From Pseudomonadota bacterium (GTDB taxonomy: Bacteria > Pseudomonadota > Gammaproteobacteria > Ga0077536), in NCBI GenBank assembly GCA_018668255.1, contig JABISZ010000085.1, positions 1-49,754 of the forward strand: 49,754 nt of DNA, read 5' to 3'. Positions 9,521 through 17,984 of the stretch are shown here, piece after piece (positions within the stretch are counted from its first letter, which is position 1; each line of letters opens with the position of its first letter). A model generated the notes under the pieces. The model was not told where the DNA came from. It saw only the letters and a list, made by a program, of their open reading frames with translations, and ran no database searches. Made by a program: the position numbers and the translations under genes.

Positions 9521-10425
9521 GTGAAAAACATCCAACAAACCAAGCATCCGATCGTTCTGTTCTCAAAGAACTCGAGCTCAGCGCTGAGCTTCCTTGCAAA
9601 ATAAAACCTCAGAATTATTCAGTCATAAAAGTCTCCGGGTCAGATGCTCCGGTGTTTCTACAAGGACAACTGACTGGCGATTGCAACGCGATTGAGCCGC
9701 AACACTCGCTTTTGATGGCTTGGTGTGCACCTAACGGACGAGTGCAAAACCTTATTCATGTTATAAGAAGCGGCGATTTATTTTTTCTCCTCATACCTAA
9801 AGAACAGATGCTCAAGATGGTCAAAAAGCTGAAAATGTTTGTGCTCAGATCTGACGTTGAAGTCGCCGACTTGTCTACTGATTATGAATTATTTCTAACC
9901 CTTAACTCTAATCAATCTGACACCTCTTTCGCAACAATAGGAAGACAGGATAGTCGATGTTGGTGGATAGTGCCAAACGGGAAGGCCACAGAGGTTTGGG
10001 AGAGAATTGCAGCACAGCAAGTCAATGAGGACGTCATCGAGTTTCACTCAATAGTGCATAGGATCCCCTATCTGACAGAAGAATTAACTAATACATTTCT
10101 ACCTCAAGAAATTGGTTTAGAAGAGTTAAAAGGCCTTAGTTTCAGCAAAGGCTGCTACCCTGGCCAAGAAATAATCGCTCGTGTAAAATACCGAGGGAAA
10201 GTTAAGCGAGAACTCGTCAACATTTATGTTGTTGCTACTGAGGAAATTCCTTCAGCTGCCCAATTATTAGGCAAATCTGACACGTCCGTGGGCCTTGTCT
10301 TAAGATCAGTCACAACCGGCAAAGGGACTCATCAAATTCTCGCAGTTCTAAACTGCGGAATCGACTACGTTGTTCTACCAAGTATGCCTGACGCGGTGTT
10401 AGAGATGACACCTATGCATATTTAA
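9517..10425 (+). CDS. ygfZ: Folate-binding Fe-S cluster maintenance protein YgfZ
   Basis: A 302-residue GcvT-like tetrahydrofolate-binding protein. The diagnostic KGCYPGQE motif lies at residues 211-218 with the functional Cys213, followed by IIARVKYRGKVKREL. The N-terminal VSGSDAPVFLQGQLTGDCN block is the GcvT-like start. YgfZ/IBA57 proteins support [4Fe-4S] enzymes. Coupling to sdhE by an ATGA overlap makes sense because SdhB needs three Fe-S clusters. Confidence 0.93.
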   Translation: MSEKHPTNQASDRSVLKELELSAELPCKIKPQNYSVIKVSGSDAPVFLQGQLTGDCNAIEPQHSLLMAWCAPNGRVQNLIHVIRSGDLFFLLIPKEQMLKMVKKLKMFVLRSDVEVADLSTDYELFLTLNSNQSDTSFATIGRQDSRCWWIVPNGKATEVWERIAAQQVNEDVIEFHSIVHRIPYLTEELTNTFLPQEIGLEELKGLSFSKGCYPGQEIIARVKYRGKVKRELVNIYVVATEEIPSAAQLLGKSDTSVGLVLRSVTTGKGTHQILAVLNCGIDYVVLPSMPDAVLEMTPMHI

Positions 10426-10427
10426 AA

Positions 10428-11420
10428 TTGAAAGTACAAGAGCGACCTAAGGTCACGAAAAGTGTCCGTATTAGTTCATTCCAACCCGCTGCAATTCTAA
10501 AAAATCCACACCTGCAAACAATTTGGGCTGCGAAAGTGCGTCGACCAGCACAACTTAATACTTATAGTGAGCAGATAGAGCTTCCTGACGGTGATTTTTT
10601 AGATCTGGAATGGTCGCCAAAAAACCGCAAAGGACCGATACTTTTACTCCATGGTCTTGAGGGTGGCATCGGCTCAAACTACGTCCAAGGCATAATGAAA
10701 GCTCTCGATAAAGAAGGCTATCAATCTGTCTTATTACAATTTCGTGGATGTTCCGGAAAGCCGAATAGGTTATCGAGAAGTTACCATGCAGGAGAAACTG
10801 GAGATCTTTCTTACATAGCCACTGTGTTGCGCGACCGTTTAAAGAAAAATCTGACAGCTATTGTTGGATTCTCTTTAGGCGCTAACGTTATGCTGAAGTG
10901 GCTAGGAGAGTCGAACAGAGAACATATCTGCAATACGGCTATTGCTGTGTCGCCTCCTTTTGATTTATCTGCAAGTGCCAATTTCCTGAGTACCGGCTTC
11001 TCACAAATCTATCAACATAGTCTAGTCGCCGCTATGAAAAAAAAATATCAGGAGAAATTCTTGGGTCAACCCCGCTCTCTGTCCGATAAATGTTTAAGTA
11101 AATTAACTTCTTTTAGAGACTTCGACAACTTAGTCACCGCTCCTTTACATGGTTTCGAAGGGGTAGAAGAATACTATGCTCAATCTAGCTGCCGCCAGTA
11201 TTTGAAAGACAACCTGACTTCTACTCTGATACTCCATTCAAAGGATGATCCTTTCCTACCAATTTCGGCTATTCCAGAAGCACCTGAGCTCGGACCAAAG
11301 ACGACTATGGAATTATCTGAAAACGGTGGACATATTGGCTTTATATCGAGAGGCAAAAATGGGAGCTTGGCTTACTGGCTAGAATCCAGAATACTTTCTC
11401 ATTTATCCATCTTCAACTAA
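10428..11420 (+). CDS. YheT-like alpha/beta hydrolase
   Basis: A 330-residue hydrolase with the YheT signatures NPHLQTIW near the N-terminus, LELPDGDFLDLEW-like beta strands, LLHGLEGGIGSNYVQGI (oxyanion region), FRGCSGKPNRLSRSYHAGETGD, the nucleophile elbow VGFSLGANVMLKWLGE, a late SKDDPFLP acid and a GGHIGFI histidine. YheT/ABHD1-3-type proteins are putative esterases or lipases of unclear substrate. The start is TTG, 2 nt after the ygfZ stop, with no obvious Shine-Dalgarno, so it probably relies on coupling. Confidence 0.85.
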   Translation: MKVQERPKVTKSVRISSFQPAAILKNPHLQTIWAAKVRRPAQLNTYSEQIELPDGDFLDLEWSPKNRKGPILLLHGLEGGIGSNYVQGIMKALDKEGYQSVLLQFRGCSGKPNRLSRSYHAGETGDLSYIATVLRDRLKKNLTAIVGFSLGANVMLKWLGESNREHICNTAIAVSPPFDLSASANFLSTGFSQIYQHSLVAAMKKKYQEKFLGQPRSLSDKCLSKLTSFRDFDNLVTAPLHGFEGVEEYYAQSSCRQYLKDNLTSTLILHSKDDPFLPISAIPEAPELGPKTTMELSENGGHIGFISRGKNGSLAYWLESRILSHLSIFN

Positions 11421-11445
11421 AATTACATTTTAAAAAAGTACAAAC

Positions 11446-11967
11446 ATGCTTTTACGAATTCTCTTCAAAAAATATGCAGCCTTCACAGTTGCTTTTTTGT
11501 GTGTTGCTTTACTTTTATTCGGCTACTATCTGGAATTTTATCACCAGCTCAATCCATGCCCTTTATGTATTTTTCAAAGATTATGTTACGCAATTATTTT
11601 CCTAATATATATATTCTATATGTTAGGCAAAACCTCTCCACTAGCAAAACCACTACTTTCAATAGCATCGTTTATTTTTGCCGGAATTGGATGTGTTCTT
11701 GCTGGCCGTCAGACGTGGCTGCAGCACCTTCCCACAGATAAAGTCCCAGAATGTGGGCCAGGCTTAGAGTACCTTTTAGAAGTGTACCCTTTGTTTGATG
11801 TCTTAAAAACAGTACTCAAGGGATCTGGAGATTGCGCGGAAACACAATGGGTTTTCCTGAACCTCTCTATTGCGGAGTGGTCTCTCTTTTCATTTTCGTT
11901 GATTGCAATATGCCACTTACTTCTCCTGATTCAAGAAAAAAAAGTACTCAAATATGAAAGGCTATGA
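11446..11967 (+). CDS. dsbB: Disulfide bond formation protein B
   Basis: A 173-residue inner-membrane protein with four predicted helices. The first periplasmic loop has the CPLC redox pair (C38/C41) after a QLNP segment, followed by FQRLCYAI. The second loop has the other pair (C103 in PECGPGLEYL and C130 in GSGDCAE). DsbB reoxidises DsbA and passes electrons to quinone. It ends convergently with ffh, overlapping it by 6 nt. Confidence 0.95.
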   Translation: MLLRILFKKYAAFTVAFLCVALLLFGYYLEFYHQLNPCPLCIFQRLCYAIIFLIYIFYMLGKTSPLAKPLLSIASFIFAGIGCVLAGRQTWLQHLPTDKVPECGPGLEYLLEVYPLFDVLKTVLKGSGDCAETQWVFLNLSIAEWSLFSFSLIAICHLLLLIQEKKVLKYERL

Positions 11968-13329
11968 GCGGGGGAAATTCGGAGGGACTTGCCCACCCAT
12001 ACCTCGCATTAAATTTTTCATCCCACCTTTTTTAGACATTTTCTTCATCATCTTCTGCATTTGATCGAATTGTTTCAGAAGCCTATTAACATCAGGGATT
12101 AACGTTCCCGATCCGGCAGCAATCCGCTTTTTTCTTGAGCCTTTGATAAGCGCTGGAAACTGCCTCTCTTTCGCAGTCATTGAATCAATAATTGCTGCAA
12201 GTTTAACCATTGCCCCATCATTTACCTGATCTTGGACGGCGCTATCAACGCTCCCCATACCAGGCAACTTCCCTAACAACGCCTTTACGCCTCCCATTTT
12301 ACCCATTTGATCAAGTTGGTCACGAAAATCCTGCAAGTCAAACCCAGAACCCGATTGGATTTTTTTAGCAACTACAGCGGCCTTCTCTTTATCGACTTTT
12401 TCTTCAGCTTCCTCAATTAGAGACAATACGTCTCCCATTCCAAGAATACGAGACGCGATCCTATCAGGATGGAAACTTTCAAGACCGTCCATTTTTTCTC
12501 CGGAGCCAAGAAATTTAATAGGCTTTCCAGTGACCTTCCTCACCGACAAAGCCGCTCCTCCGCGAGAATCTCCGTCTGTTTTTGTAAGGATAATTCCTGT
12601 TAACGGTAAAGCGTCATTAAAGGATTTAGCAGTCATTACCGCGTCTTGTCCCATCATACTGTCGACAATAAACAATGTTTCATGCGGCGATAAAGCTTCA
12701 TGTAGTCCCGATATTTCAGCCATCATTGCTGCATCAACGGTAAGCCGACCTGCAGTATCAACAATTAGGACATCATCATGTGCCCGTCGCGATGCTTCGT
12801 AAGCCCTGCGCGCAATATCAATAGGGAGATCTGCGCTAGTAGACGGATAGTAGTTCGCTGCAACCTGAGATGACAACACACGTAGCTGTTCTATTGCTGC
12901 GGGCCGGTAGGTATCACAACTAACTACACCTACTTTCTTTTTTTTCTTATCTACCAACCATTTAGAAAGCTTTGCTACAGTTGTCGTCTTACCTGCTCCT
13001 TGAAGACCGACCACAAGAATGACGACAGGGGCTTGTGCAGACAAATCAAGCCCACTACTCTCCTCCCCCATAAGCTCCGTAAGTTGATCACGGACAATCT
13101 TAATCAACGCCTGACCAGGAGTTAAAGACCCGGTCACTGCAGTACCTTCAGCGGTTACAGACAGCTTGTCTATAAACTCTTTCACCACATCCAAGCCAAC
13201 ATCTGCCTCTAGCAGCGCTACGCGAACGTCTCTTAAAGAATCAGCAATATTTTCGGGTGTTAACCTCCCTCGTCCTTGTAAATTGCGCACAATGGCCGAA
13301 AAACGCCCCGTTAACGATTCAAATCCCAT
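11962..13329 (-). CDS. ffh: Signal recognition particle protein Ffh
   Basis: A 455-residue SRP54 GTPase. The N domain ends in RDVRVALLEADVGL; the G1 loop is GLQGAGKTT (108-116); CDTYRPAAIEQL, VDTAGRL and TKTDGDSRGGAALS follow. The methionine-rich M domain (QMQKMMKKMSKKGGMKNLM) binds 4.5S RNA and signal sequences. It targets nascent membrane proteins to FtsY and SecYEG. The divergent ypjD gene lies 108 bp away, as in E. coli. Confidence 0.97.
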   Translation of the reverse strand: MGFESLTGRFSAIVRNLQGRGRLTPENIADSLRDVRVALLEADVGLDVVKEFIDKLSVTAEGTAVTGSLTPGQALIKIVRDQLTELMGEESSGLDLSAQAPVVILVVGLQGAGKTTTVAKLSKWLVDKKKKKVGVVSCDTYRPAAIEQLRVLSSQVAANYYPSTSADLPIDIARRAYEASRRAHDDVLIVDTAGRLTVDAAMMAEISGLHEALSPHETLFIVDSMMGQDAVMTAKSFNDALPLTGIILTKTDGDSRGGAALSVRKVTGKPIKFLGSGEKMDGLESFHPDRIASRILGMGDVLSLIEEAEEKVDKEKAAVVAKKIQSGSGFDLQDFRDQLDQMGKMGGVKALLGKLPGMGSVDSAVQDQVNDGAMVKLAAIIDSMTAKERQFPALIKGSRKKRIAAGSGTLIPDVNRLLKQFDQMQKMMKKMSKKGGMKNLMRGMGGQVPPNFPRS

Positions 13330-13437
13330 AGTTTTTTATGCCCTAATTAATAGCCTTAATCATCGAGTAGCTAGATACTTCATTAAACAGCTTAATTATG
13401 GCATTATCTCAGATCAAATGGCTCAACAACAAATCTT

Positions 13438-14223
13438 ATGCTAACTATTACGGTAACCGTCATCACGGTGACGCTATATCTCGGTACGCTTTACAAATTC
13501 CTAGTGTCTAAGAGTTTAAATTCGACGTGGTCAGTGAATAATTCCGCTTTCATCTTCCTCTGCCTTGCACTCGCTGCTCATGGTGTATGCCTTTTTCTAG
13601 GGATGTTTGATGGGGCCGGCACAAACCTAGGAATCTTCAACATAGCGTCTCTTGTCGGATGGATAATTATGTTGCTTGCATCTTTGATTATGTTCATTAA
13701 ACCAATTGCCAATCTGACTATAATTTTACTACCAGTGTCTGGTGTCATGCTCGCACTGCCATCATTTTTAGGAGATCGGAACTTCATTCCTCGTTCTGGC
13801 GACATGGCACTTCACATTGGCATATCGCTAGTCGCATATAGTTTACTAGCCATAGCGGCCCTACAGGCTTTATACCTCTGGACTGCCCGCCGACGAATAA
13901 AAGCACACCGGTCAATTTTAACTTTTTTCCCGCCGCTACCAGAAATGGAAAAAACATTATTTCAAATTACAAGCGTAGCTTTTGTATTGCTCAGCGTCGG
14001 GCTTGCTGTCGGCGCAGCACATGTAGAAAACATAGTAGAGCAACACCTGGCTCATAAAATATTTTTCTCAATCCTTGCATGGGTTATTTTCGCTGTTTTG
14101 CTAGTTGGACGATATTTAAAAAACTGGCAAGGAGATCGAGCAATCACTTATGTGGTTTCAGGCTTCAGTGTATTGGCTATAGGTTTTTTTGGTTCCAAGT
14201 TTATCTTAGAGCTTGTTATTTAA
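13438..14223 (+). CDS. ypjD: YpjD-type inner membrane protein (CcsA/cytochrome c assembly-like)
   Basis: A 261-residue protein with about eight transmembrane helices. The C-terminal half has the cytochrome-c-assembly-type block with LHIGISLVAYSLLAIAALQA and the closing GFSVLAIGFFGSKFILEL, typical of YpjD. Position between ffh and a CorB-like gene is the conserved enterobacterial and pseudomonad arrangement. A link to metal transport or membrane haem handling is suggested by the family but not established. The last codons overlap no other gene if the next one starts at 14237. Confidence 0.85.
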   Translation: MLTITVTVITVTLYLGTLYKFLVSKSLNSTWSVNNSAFIFLCLALAAHGVCLFLGMFDGAGTNLGIFNIASLVGWIIMLLASLIMFIKPIANLTIILLPVSGVMLALPSFLGDRNFIPRSGDMALHIGISLVAYSLLAIAALQALYLWTARRRIKAHRSILTFFPPLPEMEKTLFQITSVAFVLLSVGLAVGAAHVENIVEQHLAHKIFFSILAWVIFAVLLVGRYLKNWQGDRAITYVVSGFSVLAIGFFGSKFILELVI

Positions 14224-14236
14224 CGGTCATCACATA

Positions 14237-15508
14237 ATGATTGAATTATCTACTTTAGTACTTACTATAATTTTGGCATGTCTCATCGTTGCCTCGGCTT
14301 ATTTCTCAAGCTCGGAGACCGCTATGATGTCTCTAAATCGCTACCGGCTAAAGCACCTTTCTGATAGAAAATATAAAGGGGCTCAAAGAGTTCAAAACCT
14401 ACTAGCCAGACCCGATAGGCTTATTGGGCTAATCCTACTAGGCAACAATTTTGTAAATATACTCGCGGCTATGATCGTAACGATCCTTGCCGAAAGATAT
14501 CTAGGGATGCATGGGCTTCTAATCTCGTCGTTAATGCTAACAGCTATTATTCTCGTGTTCGCCGAGGTCATACCAAAAACAGTAGCAGCGATTTACCCTG
14601 AACGTGTTGCCTTTCCGTCATCTGTACTGCTCAGAATGTTAATGTTTATCTTCTATCCTTTAGTTTGGGTTCTGAATAAGATCTCAAATGGAATCCTTGC
14701 AATCTTTGGACTAACAAATATAAAGCGGTCAGAAGACCCTTTAAGTCGAGAAGAACTCAGAACAATTGTGAAAGAGACTGGGGGTGTGATACCTCATCGC
14801 CACAGACAAATGCTATTTGGGATCTTAGATCTTGAGAATGCGTCTGTTGAAGACATAATGATACCTAGAACTGAAATGCACGGTATTAATTTAGAAGATG
14901 AGTGGTCAGACATCAGAGAGCAAATTATGAATAGTCGGCATACATATCTCCCTTGCTATTCAGGTTCCCTGGCTGAAATAAACGGAATCCTTCATGTTCG
15001 AAAGACTACTAAATACTTAGGCTCGGGAAATTTCACCTTAGAACAACTAACTAGCGTATTGGCTCCGCCGTACTTTATTCCAAACCAAACCGATCTTTAT
15101 TCTCAACTATTACATTTTCAAACAGAAAAAGAACACATTGCTTTCGTAGTAGATGAATACGGAGACATAGAAGGTTTAGTTACGCTGGATGACATCTTGG
15201 AAGAAATAATCGGAGAATTCACAACAGATCCTCAGAAACACGAAAAAGATGTTACCCCTTTGGGTAACGGAATGTTTATGGTTGATGGTAGCGCGAACAT
15301 CAGAGAAATAAATAGGGCATACCATTTCGAGTTACCAGAAGATGGACCAAAGACGCTTAACGGCTTCATCCTAGAAACGCTGGAAGACATTCCGACAATA
15401 GGCACTGCTTTTCGAACTGGCTCAATAACTATAGAGATATTACAAACTCGAGAAAGATCAGTCAAAAGTGCTCGATTAACGCTCAAGAAAGCAAAAACTG
15501 TAACTTAA
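14237..15508 (+). CDS. corB: CorB/HlyC-CorC family transporter (CNNM, CBS pair)
   Basis: A 423-residue protein: an N-terminal DUF21/CNNM membrane domain (ACLIVASAYFSSSETAMMSLNR, LGNNFVNILAA, FAEVIPKTVAAIYPE), a CBS pair from about residue 200 (VEDIMIPRTEMHGI, IAFVVDEYGDIEGLVTLDDILEEIIGEF), then a CorC_HlyC domain. The family affects Mg2+/Co2+ homeostasis and efflux. An in-frame TTG at 14213 would extend it into ypjD, but ATG 14237 gives the normal N-terminus, a few residues before the first membrane helix. It is convergent with radA. Confidence 0.9.
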   Translation: MIELSTLVLTIILACLIVASAYFSSSETAMMSLNRYRLKHLSDRKYKGAQRVQNLLARPDRLIGLILLGNNFVNILAAMIVTILAERYLGMHGLLISSLMLTAIILVFAEVIPKTVAAIYPERVAFPSSVLLRMLMFIFYPLVWVLNKISNGILAIFGLTNIKRSEDPLSREELRTIVKETGGVIPHRHRQMLFGILDLENASVEDIMIPRTEMHGINLEDEWSDIREQIMNSRHTYLPCYSGSLAEINGILHVRKTTKYLGSGNFTLEQLTSVLAPPYFIPNQTDLYSQLLHFQTEKEHIAFVVDEYGDIEGLVTLDDILEEIIGEFTTDPQKHEKDVTPLGNGMFMVDGSANIREINRAYHFELPEDGPKTLNGFILETLEDIPTIGTAFRTGSITIEILQTRERSVKSARLTLKKAKTVT

Positions 15509-15549
15509 GTTTACGCCGAAACTTACAAAACTAAAAAAGTGTTATTCCC

Positions 15550-16923
15550 TCATTGTTCAGTTCTAGAGATCACTTTCAAAGCATCTTCGACCCGAGAAAC
15601 TGCCCTCACTTTCATACCTTGAGGTAGAAGCTTAGGCACGTTCCCAATAGGAACTACAGCAAACTTAAATCCATGTTTGGCTGCTTCTTTCAGGCGTTCA
15701 GCACCCCCACTAACTGGTCGAATCTCCCCAGCCAAGCCAATTTCCCCAAAAGTAATCATATCGTTAGGAAGCGCCTTATCTCTAAGACTAGACACCACTG
15801 CCATAGCAATTGCTAGGTCAGCTCCGGTTTCCCCTACACGAATACCTCCTACTATATTCGCAAAAACGTCACTAGAGCCTGTCGAGATCCCACAATGCCT
15901 ATTCAGGACAGCTAACAACATACTGAGTCTATTTTGATCCAAGCCAACGGTAACTCTGCGTGGATTCATCAACTGGCTTTCATTTAGCAGTGCTTGTACC
16001 TCAACCAACATGGGTCTTGTGCCCTCTCGTGTGACCATTATCACACTTCCCGGAACTGCTTTTTCATGACGTGACAACAATATAGCACTAGGATTAGCTA
16101 CTTGACGAAGACCTTGATCGGTCATTGCAAAAACTCCAAGCTCGTTTACTGCGCCAAAGCGATTTTTTATCGCTCGTATCATTCTATAAAGTCCGTCTGG
16201 ATCACCTTCAAAATATAATGTAACGTCGACCATATGTTCTAGAACGCGAGGACCAGCAATAGCTCCGTCCTTTGTTACATGACCAACTAGGTATATTGCT
16301 ATTCCGGTGCTTTTCGCGAACCCCACCAGCCGACTAGCGCATTCCCTTACCTGGCCAACACTGCCCGGAGTAGACTGCAAATCCTCCGTGTACATTGTTT
16401 GTATTGAGTCAACAACCAAAATCGAAGGCTTAGTCTTGTTAGCTTCTCCTATCACAATGTCAACATTTGTCTCAGTCAAGACATTCAATTGAGACAATGG
16501 CAAACCAAGCCTACGAGCTCTTATAGCTAGTTGGGAAGCAGACTCTTCCCCACTCACATACACAGAATTAAAATTTCCACCCTCCGCTGTCGCAACCATG
16601 CTCTGCAGCAATAACGTAGTTTTCCCGATACCTGGATCACCACCTAGTAATACAACAGAACCAGGAACAAGACCTCCACCTAAAACTCTATCTAATTCAG
16701 ATAGTCCTGTTTTTAATCTGGCTTGCGCCTCTACGTCTACAGCGGCTAAGGTAACAATACTGGATTTTGCTAGATCATTTGATTTAAATCGACGACGGAC
16801 ATCCTTGTTCTCAATGTTTTCCACAACAGTGTTCCATTCATCGCACTCAGCACAGTGCCCTGTCCATTTAGTATAGACCGCACTGCATGCTTGGCAGGTA
16901 AACGAGGTTTTCTGTTTTATGAT
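15550..16923 (-). CDS. radA: DNA repair protein RadA, with an apparent AUC start
   Basis: A Lon-related RecA-like ATPase for branch migration. The first canonical start in frame is GTG 16824, but that would delete the N-terminal zinc finger. The codons upstream encode FTCQACSAVY and GHCAECDEWNTVVE, the classical CxxC...CxxC finger, and the frame stays open to a TGA only a few codons earlier. No ATG/GTG/TTG lies in between. GAGGA precedes an in-frame ATC at 16923 by 6-7 nt, giving a protein starting M-I-K-Q-K-T-S-F of 457 residues, the usual RadA length; ATA 16920 is the alternative. Walker A is GGDPGIGKTTLLLQ; the KNRFGAVNELGVFAM motif and Lon-like C-terminal domain are intact. The start overlaps the alr stop. 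Confidence 0.85.
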   Translation of the reverse strand: MIKQKTSFTCQACSAVYTKWTGHCAECDEWNTVVENIENKDVRRRFKSNDLAKSSIVTLAAVDVEAQARLKTGLSELDRVLGGGLVPGSVVLLGGDPGIGKTTLLLQSMVATAEGGNFNSVYVSGEESASQLAIRARRLGLPLSQLNVLTETNVDIVIGEANKTKPSILVVDSIQTMYTEDLQSTPGSVGQVRECASRLVGFAKSTGIAIYLVGHVTKDGAIAGPRVLEHMVDVTLYFEGDPDGLYRMIRAIKNRFGAVNELGVFAMTDQGLRQVANPSAILLSRHEKAVPGSVIMVTREGTRPMLVEVQALLNESQLMNPRRVTVGLDQNRLSMLLAVLNRHCGISTGSSDVFANIVGGIRVGETGADLAIAMAVVSSLRDKALPNDMITFGEIGLAGEIRPVSGGAERLKEAAKHGFKFAVVPIGNVPKLLPQGMKVRAVSRVEDALKVISRTEQ

Positions 16924-17984
16924 CCTACTTCCTCATAACGGGCGCGCATTCGTGCCCGACACAACAACTCATACGGAATAGTACCTGATGCTCTTGCGAC
17001 CTCTTCTATCGGGAGTTCTCCTCCCCACAAAACAACCTCATCGCCAAACTTAGCTTCAGCTGAATCTGGCAGCTGAACAGTCATCATATCCATCGAGCAT
17101 TCCCCAATGACTTGCGTCTTGACATTGTTAACAAGCACAGGAGTTCCCGTATTGGCGCTTCTCGGGTAGCCATCCCCGTAGCCATAAGCGACTACTCCTA
17201 CTTTCATATCATAAGGACAAACATAGCTACCACCATATCCGACAGTCCTACCGGCTTTAACATCGCGCACACTAATTAGCCTTGATTTAAGCGTCATTAC
17301 TGGAAGTAAACCCAGTGATCGAGCAGTTTCCCCATATAACGGCGAGACACCATATAGCATTAGACCCGGTCTTACCCAGTGCCGCTGAGCATTCGTGTAT
17401 GTTAACAACGCAGATGAATTAGCAAGACTTTGCTCTTCCTGAAAGCCGGAGATCGCTGTATCAAAAGTAGTCAACTGACTTCCAACAGTTGCATCTCCTC
17501 TTACCTGAGAATTAGCAAAGTGCGTCATGAAGATAATTGAGCTAGAGGTACCACTCAACCTGTGATGAGCGTGAGCGACAGCGTCGACATCAAACCCCAA
17601 GCGGTTCATTCCAGTATTGATTTTCATCCATACGGGTAGAATGGCTCTGGCATGTTCCAGCATACTTATCTGTTCAGACGAATGGATAACAACATCCAAA
17701 TCTAGTCTGTCAATAATCGCTATTTCGCCGAACTCAAAAGGACCTTCTAACAAAACGATCCGGTGCCGACACCCCGCTTCTCGAAGGGTAACGGCCTCAT
17801 CCAAAGAAGCTACCGCAAAGGCATCGGCTTCGTTAAAAATTCTGGCCATACGTAGAAGTCCATGCCCATAGGCATCAGCTTTTATCACCGCAAGTATCTT
17901 AGACTGCGGGCAGTGGAGACGGGTCGTCTCTAAATTCTTTTTTGCGGCATGGCCATCAATAATCACCTTGGCCGGTCTAGTCAC
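16917..17984 (-). CDS. alr: Alanine racemase
   Basis: A 355-residue fold-type III PLP enzyme that makes D-alanine for peptidoglycan. The PLP lysine is K35 in AVIKADAYGHG, and the catalytic tyrosine is in GRTVGYGGSYV; YGYGDGYPR, CSMDMMTV and PYELLCRARMRARY complete the C-terminal domain. It starts at GTG 17984, overlapping the dnaB stop (GTGA), and its TAA lies inside the first codons of radA, so dnaB-alr-radA look translationally coupled. Confidence 0.95.
   Translation of the reverse strand: MTRPAKVIIDGHAAKKNLETTRLHCPQSKILAVIKADAYGHGLLRMARIFNEADAFAVASLDEAVTLREAGCRHRIVLLEGPFEFGEIAIIDRLDLDVVIHSSEQISMLEHARAILPVWMKINTGMNRLGFDVDAVAHAHHRLSGTSSSIIFMTHFANSQVRGDATVGSQLTTFDTAISGFQEEQSLANSSALLTYTNAQRHWVRPGLMLYGVSPLYGETARSLGLLPVMTLKSRLISVRDVKAGRTVGYGGSYVCPYDMKVGVVAYGYGDGYPRSANTGTPVLVNNVKTQVIGECSMDMMTVQLPDSAEAKFGDEVVLWGGELPIEEVARASGTIPYELLCRARMRARYEEVGS

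Noticed and set aside
15506-15525. A 7-bp hairpin (TAAGTTT/AAACTTA) between corB and radA, possible terminator
   Set aside because: No T-run follows on the plus strand, and on the minus strand the T-run comes before the stem. AT-rich stem, probably weak.
16911-16925. Frameshift fusion of alr and radA
   Set aside because: Alr ends at its normal C-terminus, no slippery motif precedes the stop, and a Shine-Dalgarno for separate radA initiation is present.
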